A stretch of DNA of 64,000 nt from DATKJS01 sp964551995. GTDB lineage: Bacteria; Acidobacteriota; Aminicenantia; Aminicenantales; Saccharicenantaceae. Shown piece by piece: positions 34,538 to 44,200 of the stretch; within the stretch, counting starts at the first letter, position 1; each line of letters starts with the position of its first letter. The DNA is taken from contig CAZKFD010000001.1 of the NCBI GenBank assembly GCA_964551995.1, positions 52,390-116,389 of the forward strand, written 5' to 3'. Under the pieces are notes generated by a model, which saw nothing but the letters and a program-made list of their open reading frames with translations, did not search any database and was not told the DNA's origin. The position numbers were made by a program, and so were the translations under genes.

Positions 34538-35722
34538 ATGAAAGAGAAACCGTTTGCCCGAGGCATCATCGCATTGGGGATCTTTCTCGCCGCCGCGGCC
34601 GCCGTTTGGGCCGCCTCGGCGGCGCACAAGCCCCGCGCCCGCGACCTCGGCGTGCCGTTCGACGGAACGCCGGGCCCCCTCAACGCCATCACGGACGTCA
34701 AGGGCGTCGAGGTCGGCCAGGTGACGCTCATTTCCGGAGAGGGGAGGCTCGTCGTCGGCAAGGGCCCGGTGAGAACAGGCGTCACGGCCATCTTCCCCCA
34801 GGGGAGGTCCTTCCGGGAGCGCCTCTTCGGGGCCTGGTTCACGCTCAACGGGAACGGAGAAATGACGGGGACGACGTGGCTCAAGGAATCCGGCTGCCTC
34901 GTGAGCCCCATCCTCCTTACCAATACCCAGAGTGTCGGCGTCGTCCGGGACGCCGTGACCGAGTGGAACGTTCGGCGCGGCGGATCGGACGATCATTCCG
35001 GCGATTTCAGCCTGCCGGTCGTCGCCGAGACCTGGGACGGGTTCCTCAACGACATCGACGGCTTTCATGTCACGAAGAAGGACGTCTTTGCCGCACTCGC
35101 CGGAGCGAGGCCCGGTCCCGTCGAGGAGGGCGACGTCGGCGGAGGAACAGGAATGGTTTGCCACCAGTTCAAGGGGGGGATCGGAACCTCGTCGCGCGTC
35201 CTCGGCCCGGCGGAAGGCGGCTACACGGTCGGCGTGCTCGTCCAGGCCAATTACGGCCTCCGCGGGACCCTGACTATCGCGGGAGTGCCGGTAGGCAAGG
35301 AGATTACGGACCTGATGCCGAAGCCGGGGCCCACCGCCGCTAAGGAAGGCTCGATCATCGCCGTCGTGGCCACGGACGCGCCTCTCCTCCCGCATCAGCT
35401 CGAGCGGCTGGCAAAACGGGTGGCCCTGGGAGTCGCGCTCGCCGGCGGCCGGGGAAACGACAGCTCCGGGGACATTTTCATCGCCTTCTCGACGGCCAAT
35501 CCCCAGGTCGCCAAGATGACGGGGCTCGCCCAATTGACCATGCTGCCCAACGAAAGGATCGATCCGCTCCTTTGGGCGACGGTCAATGCGACCGACGAGG
35601 CGATCGTCAACGCCCTCGTCGCCGCCGAAACGATGAGTGGGATCAATGGGAATACGGTCTATGCCCTGCCGCACGACCGCCTGCGGGAAGTCCTGAGGAA
35701 ATACAGCCGCCTGCTCAAATGA
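34538..35722 (+). CDS. Secreted DmpA-type peptidase (family S58, P1 aminopeptidase)
   Basis: 394 residues from the ATG at 34538, with GGGGAGAGG upstream; a signal peptide spans about 8-28. The family pattern is clear: DLGVPFDGTPGPLNAITDVKGVEVG at the start of the mature chain, GGGTGMVCHQFKGGIGTSSR, VGVLVQANYG, and the self-cleavage site G271-S272 in KEGSIIAVVATDAPLLPHQL. Cleavage there frees S272 as N-terminal nucleophile. Relatives release N-terminal D- or L-residues or beta-peptides. Near the penicillin acylase gene, another N-terminal nucleophile hydrolase, but on the opposite strand. Confidence 0.9.
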   Translation: MKEKPFARGIIALGIFLAAAAAVWAASAAHKPRARDLGVPFDGTPGPLNAITDVKGVEVGQVTLISGEGRLVVGKGPVRTGVTAIFPQGRSFRERLFGAWFTLNGNGEMTGTTWLKESGCLVSPILLTNTQSVGVVRDAVTEWNVRRGGSDDHSGDFSLPVVAETWDGFLNDIDGFHVTKKDVFAALAGARPGPVEEGDVGGGTGMVCHQFKGGIGTSSRVLGPAEGGYTVGVLVQANYGLRGTLTIAGVPVGKEITDLMPKPGPTAAKEGSIIAVVATDAPLLPHQLERLAKRVALGVALAGGRGNDSSGDIFIAFSTANPQVAKMTGLAQLTMLPNERIDPLLWATVNATDEAIVNALVAAETMSGINGNTVYALPHDRLREVLRKYSRLLK

Positions 35723-35746
35723 CGGAAAGCCCGGCCTCGGGCCGAA

Positions 35747-36106
35747 TCAGCCTCGGGCGGCGGTTTTTTTCTTGAAGAGATCCCGGACGGCGTAGCCGGC
35801 GTAACCCGCAAAGGCCGCGGCGAGGGCAGCGACCAGCGCGGTCGCGACGACCAGCGGCCAGGACGGGCCGAGGCCGAACATCCCGGCCACGCGGCCAGCT
35901 ATGATCCGGCCCCCAGCGAAGAAAAAGTACAAGCCTCCGCCGAGCCACAACAGCCCGGCCGAGAAGAAGCCCGCGAGAAGCGCCGGTCCTCCCGACCGCG
36001 CTGCGGCCGCGCCGTAGACGAACGGCACGATCATCACCCACCACCAGTACGGCGTCAGGAGATGCAGAGCCAGCATGATGAGCAGGCAGGCGACGACCGC
36101 GGTCAT
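35747..36106 (-). CDS. Small polytopic membrane protein, translationally coupled to the acylase gene
   Basis: 119 residues from the ATG at 36106, whose ATGA overlaps the stop of the penicillin acylase gene, so the start is well supported. Four hydrophobic segments are visible (MTAVVACLLIMLALHLL, WWWVMIVPFVYGAAAA, LLAGFFSAGLLWLGGGLYFFF, LVVATALVAALAAAFAGYAGY) and a basic tail FKKKTAARG. I do not recognise the family. Coupling suggests a role with, or at least equal supply to, the acylase. Its stop is 25 bp from that of the convergent S58 peptidase. Confidence 0.65.
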   Translation of the reverse strand: MTAVVACLLIMLALHLLTPYWWWVMIVPFVYGAAAARSGGPALLAGFFSAGLLWLGGGLYFFFAGGRIIAGRVAGMFGLGPSWPLVVATALVAALAAAFAGYAGYAVRDLFKKKTAARG

Positions 36107-38580
36107 TTTACGCCTCCCAGGCTCGTCCGGGCCACGATCCCGGGATTCGCCTCGTCGGCCGACTTTAGGAAGAGGAGCGGATAGATCTTCCCCGCCACCC
36201 AATCGTCGACTCCGGCATCGTAATATCGCGATCCCGGATTGCCGGAAGGCCCTCCCGGCATGATTCCCCAGGCCCGGACCTCGGCACCCAGCTCGACGAC
36301 CATCCGCCACGACGGGCCGAAGCCGGGACCCGAGGCGTTGACGGCGTTGCCGCCCCCGTTCATCGGCAGCTTCTCACTGCCGAAGCCCGGTATCCGGCCG
36401 AGATGCCCGATCCCGGCGCGCCGCCATTCGCCCCACGTCCACGATCGTCCCGGCGGCCCGCATTGGGCCTGAAGCTCCCGGACCGCCGAGCGGAAGGCGG
36501 CGTTCGCGATGTCCCTCAGGGTCTCTTTTCGCGGTGTCGTCCGGCCGTCGAAAAATCCGGAATCCGGGTGGTTGAGGATGAGGTCGATGACGACCTCGCT
36601 CCGGGGCCAGTGCATCGCCCAGAGGCCGCCTGTCTTTTTGTCATTCCATGTCGTCTCGTTGAAGTCGGACCAGAACTGGGCGAAGATCGTCGGCGCGGCC
36701 AGCCCGGCCAGGTTCTCGAAGTTCCATCCTTTGAGCTCGTCCAGAGCCCACTTCTCCGCGGGCGCCAGGCCGCGATCGTCGATCTCCGCAAGGAGAGGCG
36801 GCAGGGCCATCCGGGCCCTCAGGCTGAGGTTGTCGTTTTGCATTCGCGCCATGTCCTCCGGCGTGATGTCCTTCATCCCCTCGAGGATCTCGTTGATCCG
36901 GTTGCCCCGCTCGAAGGACGCGTAATCCCAGCCCAGGTAGTACGGATAGCTCGAGTCCGTCGGCTTCTGGTTCGCGGAGCTGACGAAGCCGCGCGGCGGG
37001 TTCTTGACGTGCGGCTTCTGGCCGCGCGGCACCCATCCCTGCCACTCGTCGGCAGGGTTGGAGCCGTCAAGGATGTAGCGCCCCTGCCCCTTTCGCCTGA
37101 GCGGATATTTTCCGTTGTGCCAGATGGCGATCGTCCCGCCGGCGTCGGCGTAGGCGAAGTTCTGGGCGGGGCAGTCCCAGGAGGCGAGGGCTTCGAGATA
37201 GCCGTCGTAATCCCAGGCCCGGTTGAGGCGGTAAAACGTCAGCAACTCGTTCGAGGGGTCGTGCGCCAGCCAGCGCAGAGCCGCCCCGGCGGGCACGGAT
37301 TTGTTGGCGGGCTCGGGCTCGCCTTCAAGCCAGACGACCGGGCCCTGGCGGGTGTAGACGACCCGGTCGACGACGGGCTTTTCTCCCCTGACCTTGATGA
37401 CCTCGACGCGCACCGACGCCTTCAGCCATTTCCCGTCGTAGAGGTATTCTTTATGGCTTCGGCCCTTGAATGTGACGGCGTACCAGTCCAGTACATCGTC
37501 GCCGGCGTTCGTGAAGCCCCAGGCGATCTTCTGGTTGTGGCCGATGATGACCAGCGGTGCCCCCGGCAGCGAAACTCCCTCCGCGTTGCACCCAGGGGCA
37601 GAGAGCTGGACCTCGTACCAGATCGAAGGCAGAGTGAGACGGAGATGCGGGTCGTTGGCCAGTATCGGGCGGCCGCTTTTTGTCCGGGAACCGGAAACGG
37701 CCCAGTTGTTGCTGCCGGCTTCGGGAGCGTCGGGGTCAAACGCCGACGCGCCGGCGGTCCGGCCGGAGTGTGCGGACGGAAAGCCCGCCTTCTCGGGCCC
37801 GGCCGGGGCCTCACCTTCCCCGGCCTGCGGCGCGGGAGCGGGAGTGAAATCCCACGGCGTCCCCCGCGGGATCACCGGGCTGACGAAGTTCGGCGGCTCG
37901 AAGGGGAAGAGCTCGTCGAGGGTCGCCTCGCCGAGAGCCGTGCGGGCCGCGGTCATCCAGCGCTCGTCGTCGTGGCCCGTGAGGTCGTAGGACATATACT
38001 TGAGAAGCAGGGCGGAGTCGAGGAGCGTCCAGGGCTCGGGCGAGTAGTCGAGGATCTTATATTCGACGGGATAGTCCTTCTGGCGCAGCGATCCGATATA
38101 GGCGTTCACGCCGTCGGCGTAGGCCTGAACGGTGTCCCCGGCCGTGGGGTCCCTTTTCATCGCTTCCACCCCCCTCTCCGCGGCCCAGACCATTCCGAAT
38201 CGCCTGTTGAAACGGTCCGATTCGAGACTGGTACGGCCCATGACCTCCGACAGCCGTCCGGCCGCGTAAAAGGCTTGGATCTGCATCTGCCAGAGCCTGT
38301 CGCGCGCCGTGATGTATCCCTGCGCGAAGTAAAGGTCATGGTCGTTCCGGGCGAAGATGTGGGGCACGCGCCGCGCGTCCCAGGCGACGCGGACCTCGTC
38401 GCGCAGGCCGCGGACCGAGAGGCGCTCGGGCAGCGTATCGCCGCGCGATCCGTTCTGCCAGAACCCGGCGAAGGGGTTGAGGAGCTTCCCGAGGGGAGGA
38501 AATGTCCCGTGGCGGTTGTCGAGAGCCCAAAAAACGAGCGCCACGACGAGGAGCGAAACGACGGCCCGTGTGTACTTCAT
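36103..38580 (-). CDS. Penicillin acylase-family N-terminal nucleophile hydrolase
   Basis: 825 residues. A short N-terminal hydrophobic segment (VVSLLVVALVFWAL) acts as signal or anchor. The alpha chain covers about 50-260, a Pro/Ala/Gly-rich spacer about 245-288 is removed on maturation, and the beta chain begins at S290 in GSNNWAVSGSRTKSGRPILANDPHL, the family nucleophile box. Further marks are PGAPLVIIGHNQKIAWGFTN and the closing NGGGNAVNASGPGFGPSWRMVVEL. Such enzymes hydrolyse amides, including acyl-homoserine lactones or cyclic lipopeptides, in the periplasm. The physiological substrate is not known. Followed by a coupled small membrane protein. Confidence 0.92.
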   Translation of the reverse strand: MKYTRAVVSLLVVALVFWALDNRHGTFPPLGKLLNPFAGFWQNGSRGDTLPERLSVRGLRDEVRVAWDARRVPHIFARNDHDLYFAQGYITARDRLWQMQIQAFYAAGRLSEVMGRTSLESDRFNRRFGMVWAAERGVEAMKRDPTAGDTVQAYADGVNAYIGSLRQKDYPVEYKILDYSPEPWTLLDSALLLKYMSYDLTGHDDERWMTAARTALGEATLDELFPFEPPNFVSPVIPRGTPWDFTPAPAPQAGEGEAPAGPEKAGFPSAHSGRTAGASAFDPDAPEAGSNNWAVSGSRTKSGRPILANDPHLRLTLPSIWYEVQLSAPGCNAEGVSLPGAPLVIIGHNQKIAWGFTNAGDDVLDWYAVTFKGRSHKEYLYDGKWLKASVRVEVIKVRGEKPVVDRVVYTRQGPVVWLEGEPEPANKSVPAGAALRWLAHDPSNELLTFYRLNRAWDYDGYLEALASWDCPAQNFAYADAGGTIAIWHNGKYPLRRKGQGRYILDGSNPADEWQGWVPRGQKPHVKNPPRGFVSSANQKPTDSSYPYYLGWDYASFERGNRINEILEGMKDITPEDMARMQNDNLSLRARMALPPLLAEIDDRGLAPAEKWALDELKGWNFENLAGLAAPTIFAQFWSDFNETTWNDKKTGGLWAMHWPRSEVVIDLILNHPDSGFFDGRTTPRKETLRDIANAAFRSAVRELQAQCGPPGRSWTWGEWRRAGIGHLGRIPGFGSEKLPMNGGGNAVNASGPGFGPSWRMVVELGAEVRAWGIMPGGPSGNPGSRYYDAGVDDWVAGKIYPLLFLKSADEANPGIVARTSLGGVK

Positions 38581-38732
38581 AAGCGCCTCCTTGGGCGTTC
38601 GGCGAGCGATTTATATCATGCCTCCCGGTCTTTGACAATCCGGTGATGAAGGCCGTCCCCGAGGGGAGAACTGTCGCCCAATGGTTTGACTGTGCTCGCC
38701 GAGGCGCGTAAAATGGCGCGGCGGAGGGCGAG

Positions 38733-39428
38733 TTGGCGGAGATTCCCGTTTTCGTTGGCTTCACGAAGGAGACGGTCCGTTTTTTCCACGGCCTCCGGAG
38801 AAACAACACCCGGGAGTGGTTCACCGCCCACCGCGCCATGTACGACGAGCACGTCATGGGGCCGGCCAAGGCCTTCGTCGTCGCCATGGGCCGGCGGCTC
38901 CGGGCGGCCGTCCCCGGGATCATCGCCGTCCCCCTGATCAATAAATCGATCTTCCGCATCAACCGCGACACCCGCTTCAGCCTGGATCCGTCTCCCTACA
39001 AGACGAACCTCGGCCTTTATTTCTGGGAGGGGAAGAAAAAGAGGATGGAGTCGCCGGGTTTCTACTTTCATCTCGAGCCGCCCGACCTCTTCCTCGGCGG
39101 CGGTTTCTACATGGTCCCGGACCGCCTTCTGTCCCGTTTCCGGAGGGCCGTCGTCGACCCCCGGCTCGGCGAAGAGCTGCGGGCCGTGCTCGCCGCTCTT
39201 GCCGGCCGGAAAGAGTACGAGGTCGGCGGGACCCATTACAAGCGTGTCCCGGCCGGCTACGACCCCCGCCATCCGAACGCCGAGGTCCTCAAGCACAACG
39301 GCCTCTACGCCGGGATCGAGATGAAGATCCCCGCTGAGTTTTTCACGTCGGCCCTGGTCGATTTCTGCTTCGAGCGCTATGAGCCGATTGTTCCGCTCCA
39401 CCGCTGGCTCATGAAGATCGACCGCTGA
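38733..39428 (+). CDS. DUF2461 family protein
   Basis: 231 residues from a TTG at 38733, accepted because GGAGG lies five bases upstream and the conserved domain begins at once (FTKETVRFFHGLRRNNTREWF). Other family features are INRDTRFSLDPSPYKTNLGLYFW, the GFYFHLEPPDLFLGGGFYMVPD strand and the final FVPLHRW-like segment (PIVPLHRWLM). The protein fills the usual size of about 220 residues. The family is widespread, cytoplasmic and of unknown function; nothing in the neighbourhood suggests a role. Confidence 0.88.
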   Translation: MAEIPVFVGFTKETVRFFHGLRRNNTREWFTAHRAMYDEHVMGPAKAFVVAMGRRLRAAVPGIIAVPLINKSIFRINRDTRFSLDPSPYKTNLGLYFWEGKKKRMESPGFYFHLEPPDLFLGGGFYMVPDRLLSRFRRAVVDPRLGEELRAVLAALAGRKEYEVGGTHYKRVPAGYDPRHPNAEVLKHNGLYAGIEMKIPAEFFTSALVDFCFERYEPIVPLHRWLMKIDR

Positions 39429-39499
39429 CTCCGGACCCGCCTTCGCTTCTCAGCCGCGGATGATTCAGGCCGGAAGAGCGCCTTCCCGGCGCGAGCGCG

Positions 39500-40159
39500 T
39501 CAGGGCTTTTTCGGGTAGCCCACCGATTGGGCCAGAATGACTTTCTGGCCCGGACGGAGCTTCATGAGCTTTGCGACGGCCTCCCTGTCGATCGTTCCCC
39601 GGACGACCGTGGCCAGCCCTTCGGAAGCGCAAAACAGGTAGACGTTCTGGCCGATGAAACCCGCGTGGGCGGCCGAATAGAGGATCCGGGCCTCTGGCGT
39701 CGACCGGCCCAACTTCGCCAGGTCGGCCACGTAGACCAGGTTGAGGGGGACGTCCTGGACGAAAGGCTGCTGGCCCATCGCTGCGCGGACGTCCTCGCCC
39801 AGGACGGGGTTGAGGGCGTTGGCCTTCGCGTCGTAGACATAGAGCCCGGTTTTGAGGGCGACATAGATGTCGATGTTCTGGACGTTCATCGCCGAGGGAG
39901 CGGTCCGCTTTCCCGACTCCGGCCTGTTGACGCCGTCGGCGGCCCAGAGCAGGTCGGACAGGACTTGGAGGGGCAGCTCCCGGGAGCTGAACTCACGGGA
40001 CGAGGCGCGGGCCGACAGGGCCTGCATCAGGGGCATGCCGCCGGCTTCATGCGGCTTGGGGAGAGCGATCTCCTGGAGTTCCTGCCCTTGGAGAGCGAGT
40101 GGCGCCGCCAGGGAGAGGACCAGGATGACGAGGAAACAGGAAAACGATATCTTCTTCAT
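39500..40159 (-). CDS. Secreted SagB-type nitroreductase-family protein
   Basis: 219 residues from the ATG at 40159 (AGAGGT upstream). A signal peptide at about 3-26 (FSCFLVILVLSLAAPLALQG) precedes an FMN-binding fold of the SagB/ThcOx group: SARASSREFSSRELPLQVLSDLLWAADGVNR, APSAMNVQNIDIYVAL, and HAGFIGQNVYLFCASEGLATVVRG. SagB-type dehydrogenases form azoles in peptides, but most secreted members like this have no known substrate. Flavoproteins of this fold are normally cytoplasmic, so the signal peptide is notable. No precursor peptide or cyclodehydratase gene is nearby. Confidence 0.85.
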   Translation of the reverse strand: MKKISFSCFLVILVLSLAAPLALQGQELQEIALPKPHEAGGMPLMQALSARASSREFSSRELPLQVLSDLLWAADGVNRPESGKRTAPSAMNVQNIDIYVALKTGLYVYDAKANALNPVLGEDVRAAMGQQPFVQDVPLNLVYVADLAKLGRSTPEARILYSAAHAGFIGQNVYLFCASEGLATVVRGTIDREAVAKLMKLRPGQKVILAQSVGYPKKP

Positions 40160-40285
40160 CTTATGACCTCTTTCAGCCGGACCGGAATTCGGCCTCCGCC
40201 GGGTTCCATCAGGATTCCCGCCCGCTTCGGGAGACAGATTATACGTTTCCACCGCGAGAATTCAAGTGTCCATAGAGGCGATATC

Positions 40286-40294
40286 TGTTATAAT
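40286..40294 (+). promoter_or_regulatory. Extended -10 promoter of the PAS-GGDEF gene
   Basis: TGT directly before TATAAT (40289-40294) makes an extended -10 element; no good -35 box is visible. It lies about 45 bp before the ATG at 40337. Confidence 0.5.
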
Positions 40295-40336
40295 GCCCTC
40301 TCGCCGCGCCGGCACCGGTCCCGGCTGGAGGAAGCC

Positions 40337-41239
40337 ATGCCTTCCAGAGACGATTTCTTCCGCGATATCCTGAATAGCATGTTCGACGGCGTGTATTTTG
40401 TCGATCCCGAACGCCGCATCACGTTCTGGAACAGGACCGCCGAGGGCCTGACCGGCTACGAGGCCCGGGAGGTCGTCGGCCGCAGGTGCGCCGACAACAT
40501 CCTCGTCCATGTGGACGGTGACGGGCGCAACCTTTGTGAGGGCCTGTGCCCGCTGGCCCGGACCCTCGAGGACGGGGAATCCCGCGAGGCCGACGTCTTT
40601 CTTCACCACCGGAACGGACACCGTGTGCCCGTGGCCATCCGCATATCGGCGATCCGCTCGCCCGCGGGACGCATCACCGGGGCCGTGGAAGTATTCAGCG
40701 ACAATTCGCGGCGGCTCGCGGAGTTCGCGGAAGCCGATCGGCTGAAACGGCTGGCCCTGGTCGATCCGATGACCGAGCTCCGGAACCGCCGCTTCACGGA
40801 GATGTCCCTGCAGTCGATCCTCAAGGAGGTCGCCCGCTACAGCTGGCCCATGGGGCTCCTGTTCGTCGACATCGACCGGTTCAAGAGGGTGAACGACACG
40901 TATGGCCACGAGGCGGGAGACCAGATCCTCAAGGCCGTCGGGCAGACCCTGGTCCAGAGCGTCCGGTCCTTCGATATCGTGGGCCGGTGGGGAGGCGAAG
41001 AGTTCGTCCTGATCATCCGGAACATCACCGGCAAAAGCCTGGGGAGGCTGGCCGAGAAACTCCGTGTCCTCGTCGCCAAGAGCTTCGTCACTCTCGCCGC
41101 CTCACAAGTTGGGGTCACGATTTCGATTGGCGCCACGACGATCAGCCCCGATGACACGGTCGAAAGCGCGATCGGCCGCGCCGACCAGCTGATGTACCGC
41201 AGCAAGGCGGCCGGCCGCAACCGGGTGACGCTCGGCTAG
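40337..41239 (+). CDS. PAS-GGDEF diguanylate cyclase
   Basis: 300 residues from the ATG at 40337, with GGAGGAAG upstream. A PAS domain (about 8-125; ILNSMFDGVYFVDPERRITFWN) contains a cysteine pair in LCEGLCPLA, which could bind a metal or respond to redox. The GGDEF domain (about 140-300) has active site GGEEF at 219-223 and an inhibitory RxxD site at 210-213, so product feedback by cyclic di-GMP is likely. It makes the second messenger from two GTP. No membrane segment. Its stop overlaps that of the convergent glycosidase gene by a few bases. Confidence 0.92.
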   Translation: MPSRDDFFRDILNSMFDGVYFVDPERRITFWNRTAEGLTGYEAREVVGRRCADNILVHVDGDGRNLCEGLCPLARTLEDGESREADVFLHHRNGHRVPVAIRISAIRSPAGRITGAVEVFSDNSRRLAEFAEADRLKRLALVDPMTELRNRRFTEMSLQSILKEVARYSWPMGLLFVDIDRFKRVNDTYGHEAGDQILKAVGQTLVQSVRSFDIVGRWGGEEFVLIIRNITGKSLGRLAEKLRVLVAKSFVTLAASQVGVTISIGATTISPDDTVESAIGRADQLMYRSKAAGRNRVTLG

Positions 41240-44200
41240 TCGCCGACGACCAGGAGCCAACCCTTCGCCGGTTCGACCCGGATCGGGTCGCCGGGCTTGA
41301 ATTCGGCCGCCGTCTGAAAGCCGGCGATGGCCGGAGCGCGGAGGATGCCCGTTTTCGGATCGAGCCCGAGGGCCTTCCAATCGATCACGGGCCGGATGTC
41401 GACGGATTCCTTGGCCCAGCTCGCGAGGGCGATGAGGGCGCGTGTCTGTTGGCCCTCTCCCTTCCTGATGTAGACGGTGGCGAGAACGTCCTTGTCTCCG
41501 GTCGCGAACAGGCTCGGGCCCGCCCACCAGCCGATCATCTCGCTCCCGACGATCCCGAATTCGTCCCAGACCTTCCAGAGCGGCCGCGGGTCGCCTGCCC
41601 AGGGGAGGCGGCTGGTCATGCCGAAGACCATGCCGCGCCAGGGATTCCCGCCGCCCTGGAGCATCTCACCCATGAGGCCGAAGGGGATGCCGGACATCTC
41701 CACGAGCCAGTAATCGGGGCCCGTGTGCTCGTAGTCGAAGTATTCGCCGAACCACAGCCGGTTGAGATAGGGGAAGTGCTCGAGGTAGAGGTTGGCGCTC
41801 GAGGCGAACCCGTCCCGCGGGTTGTACTGGTTGGCGCTGTGGAGGTCGATGAGGGCGCCGGGCCGGTTGCGGTCGAGGACCTTGCGGACCCGCTTTATGG
41901 TCGTGCGGTCGAAGGCCACGTCGTCGAGGTAGAGCCCGTCGATGCCGATGTTGCGGGCCAGCCAGTCGAGCCCCTCGACGTAATAGTTGTGCCAGCGCGA
42001 CATGCCGCTGTTGATGATAGCCGCGTCCTTGAGCTCGGGCACGAACCAGGCCGCGATGTAGTCGCCGCCAAGGTGCTCCTGAAGCCAGGAATAGCCTCCG
42101 CCCGGGCCGGGGGAAAAGATCTCGTGCCCCAGGCTCCGGAGTGCGAAGAGCTCGGCGGCGTGGTTCGAAAGCTCGCGGATCGTGTCGTAGATCTTGACCT
42201 TGAGGCCACGGCGGTGGGCCTCGTCGATGTAGGCCTTCATTTCGCTCGGTCTCAGGAAGGGGTAGTTGAGATAGGGGTTGATCTCGGTGGCGTGGTGGAC
42301 GTTGACGACGTTCGCCCCCGCGGCGATGATCTCGTCGATCGGTTTGTAGGCGTGGAAATAGCGGTCGCGGAAATGCTCGGCCGTGTCGAGGAGCTTGAAG
42401 GGCGTCAGGAGAAGGGTGAAATCGAAATGGAGCGTCTCGCCGGCCCGGATCGTCCGAGGGCCCGAACACGCGGCGATCACGACCATGGAGGGGCCGCCCC
42501 GCGACGGCCGTCTGGCGGGAGTCCCTCCGCCCTTGGCCGCGCCGGTTTCGGAAACGGGTCCCGAGCGGACGGTGACTGTTCCGCGCCCGCCGTTCCACCA
42601 GGACGGGGGCATGTTGAGGGGCTTCGAATGATAGAAGTTGGTGTTGAGGGGCCGGGAATAGTTTTCGGCCCGGAGCGAGAGTTGCAGGCCGGCGTTCACG
42701 GACCCGACCCAGAGGGCGTCCTGGTTTTTTCCCCGGTCCCAGGACCAATCGAACGTCTCGGGCCGCTCGCCGCCCTTGAAACCCAGGCCCATCATGTAGC
42801 GCGCGCTCTCGGCCCTGAGCGGCACCTCGAGCCGGATATCGGACACGGTCGCGTCCCGCGCAGCGGTAAGGGCGACCTTATAGTCGACGTAGCCGTCGAA
42901 CTCCATGTGTGCCTCGACGGCCATGGTCAGGCCGCCGGCCGCGTTTCGCGCCTCCCAGGCGACGACGCCTGGCGTCTCTTTCGTGAAGCGTGGGCCGCGC
43001 CCCTCGGGCGACCGGACCATTTCCGTTCCGTAAGGGGCGAGGACCGTGAATTTGAAGGGCGCAGCCGTGAGGTCGACGGGCCGGTCCATAAATTTGGTCA
43101 TCTCGGGCGCGAAGGAGCTCCGGATCCGGGCCGGCAGCCCGTCGCGGCCGACCTCCAACGACCTTCCAAGGCAATTGACAGTCGTGCCCTCCACTTTGAG
43201 CGGAGTGTAAGGCGGGACGATGCCGTCGTCGAAGGCGATCCGCGAATCGAGCCAACGGAGCCGCGTCATACGGAAGGGATCGGAGTCGCCGGTGTCGGCG
43301 AGGACCGGCCCCGAAACGCGGAGCTCGACGTCCAGGGAGGCGGCGCGGAGCCCCCTCGGGATGACCGTGACTGTGCCCCGGTAAAGGCCGGGCGCGGCGT
43401 CGGGAGGCACCTGGACGCCGCACCAGAGCGCCTGGACCCGGCCTTTTTCGATGGGCACGGGCTTCGTGAACAGGGTGCCGTCCCAATTTGATCCGCCCGC
43501 GTTGATGCACGTCATCGATGAGGCCCGGACGGGAGAATGGGGCCCAGAAGAGGAGCCGGTCGCGCCGCCCGTCCCGGCGAAGGCGAGATCGGAGAACTTC
43601 ACCTCGAGGTCGCCGATCGGAACCCGCGCCGCCCAGACGCCGATCTGGTAGGTGAAATATTCCCCGGGCGAGCTTTCGCCTTCCACGGATCCGCCCGGCC
43701 CCTTGAGGATCCAGCGGAGCGGCAGGTCGCTGGCCATGCGGATGGGAAAGCGCCTGTCTTCGGGAAAGAGAAGAAAGGGGGCCGCGGGATTGCCGTCGAG
43801 GAGGGCTTGCGTTTCCGCGGTCGTGGCGATCACCTCCATGGGGGAGAAGCTGCTGAATTCGTCCGCGGACTGGATCTCGACGACCCGGGCGCGGCCGAGC
43901 GGGAGCTTCTCGAGCCCGACCTCCGTGACGGTCCTCTTGACGAGGCCGATGGAAGCGATCCAGGCGGGGTCTGCGGTCCATTGGGGCGGATCATACTTGA
44001 CGTTGGGGTAGTTTTTCCGGCCTTCGGACTGGTAGGGCATGTAATAGACGTAGTAGTCGCCGGGCACCGTCGGAGGCTCGAAGACGAGGTCGCCGAACTC
44101 GCGGTTGATGTTGAGGGGGATGACGTTCCCGACCCGGGATCCGGTCGCAGCGTCGACAAACACGATGTTCTTCCTGTCGGGATCGGCGTCGTGGCGGCGC

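Noticed and set aside
35727..35770. Possible terminator after the S58 peptidase gene
   Set aside because: The GCCCG/CGGGC hairpin is about 20 bases from the T-run, and the T-run is part of the coding end (poly-Lys) of the convergent small gene.
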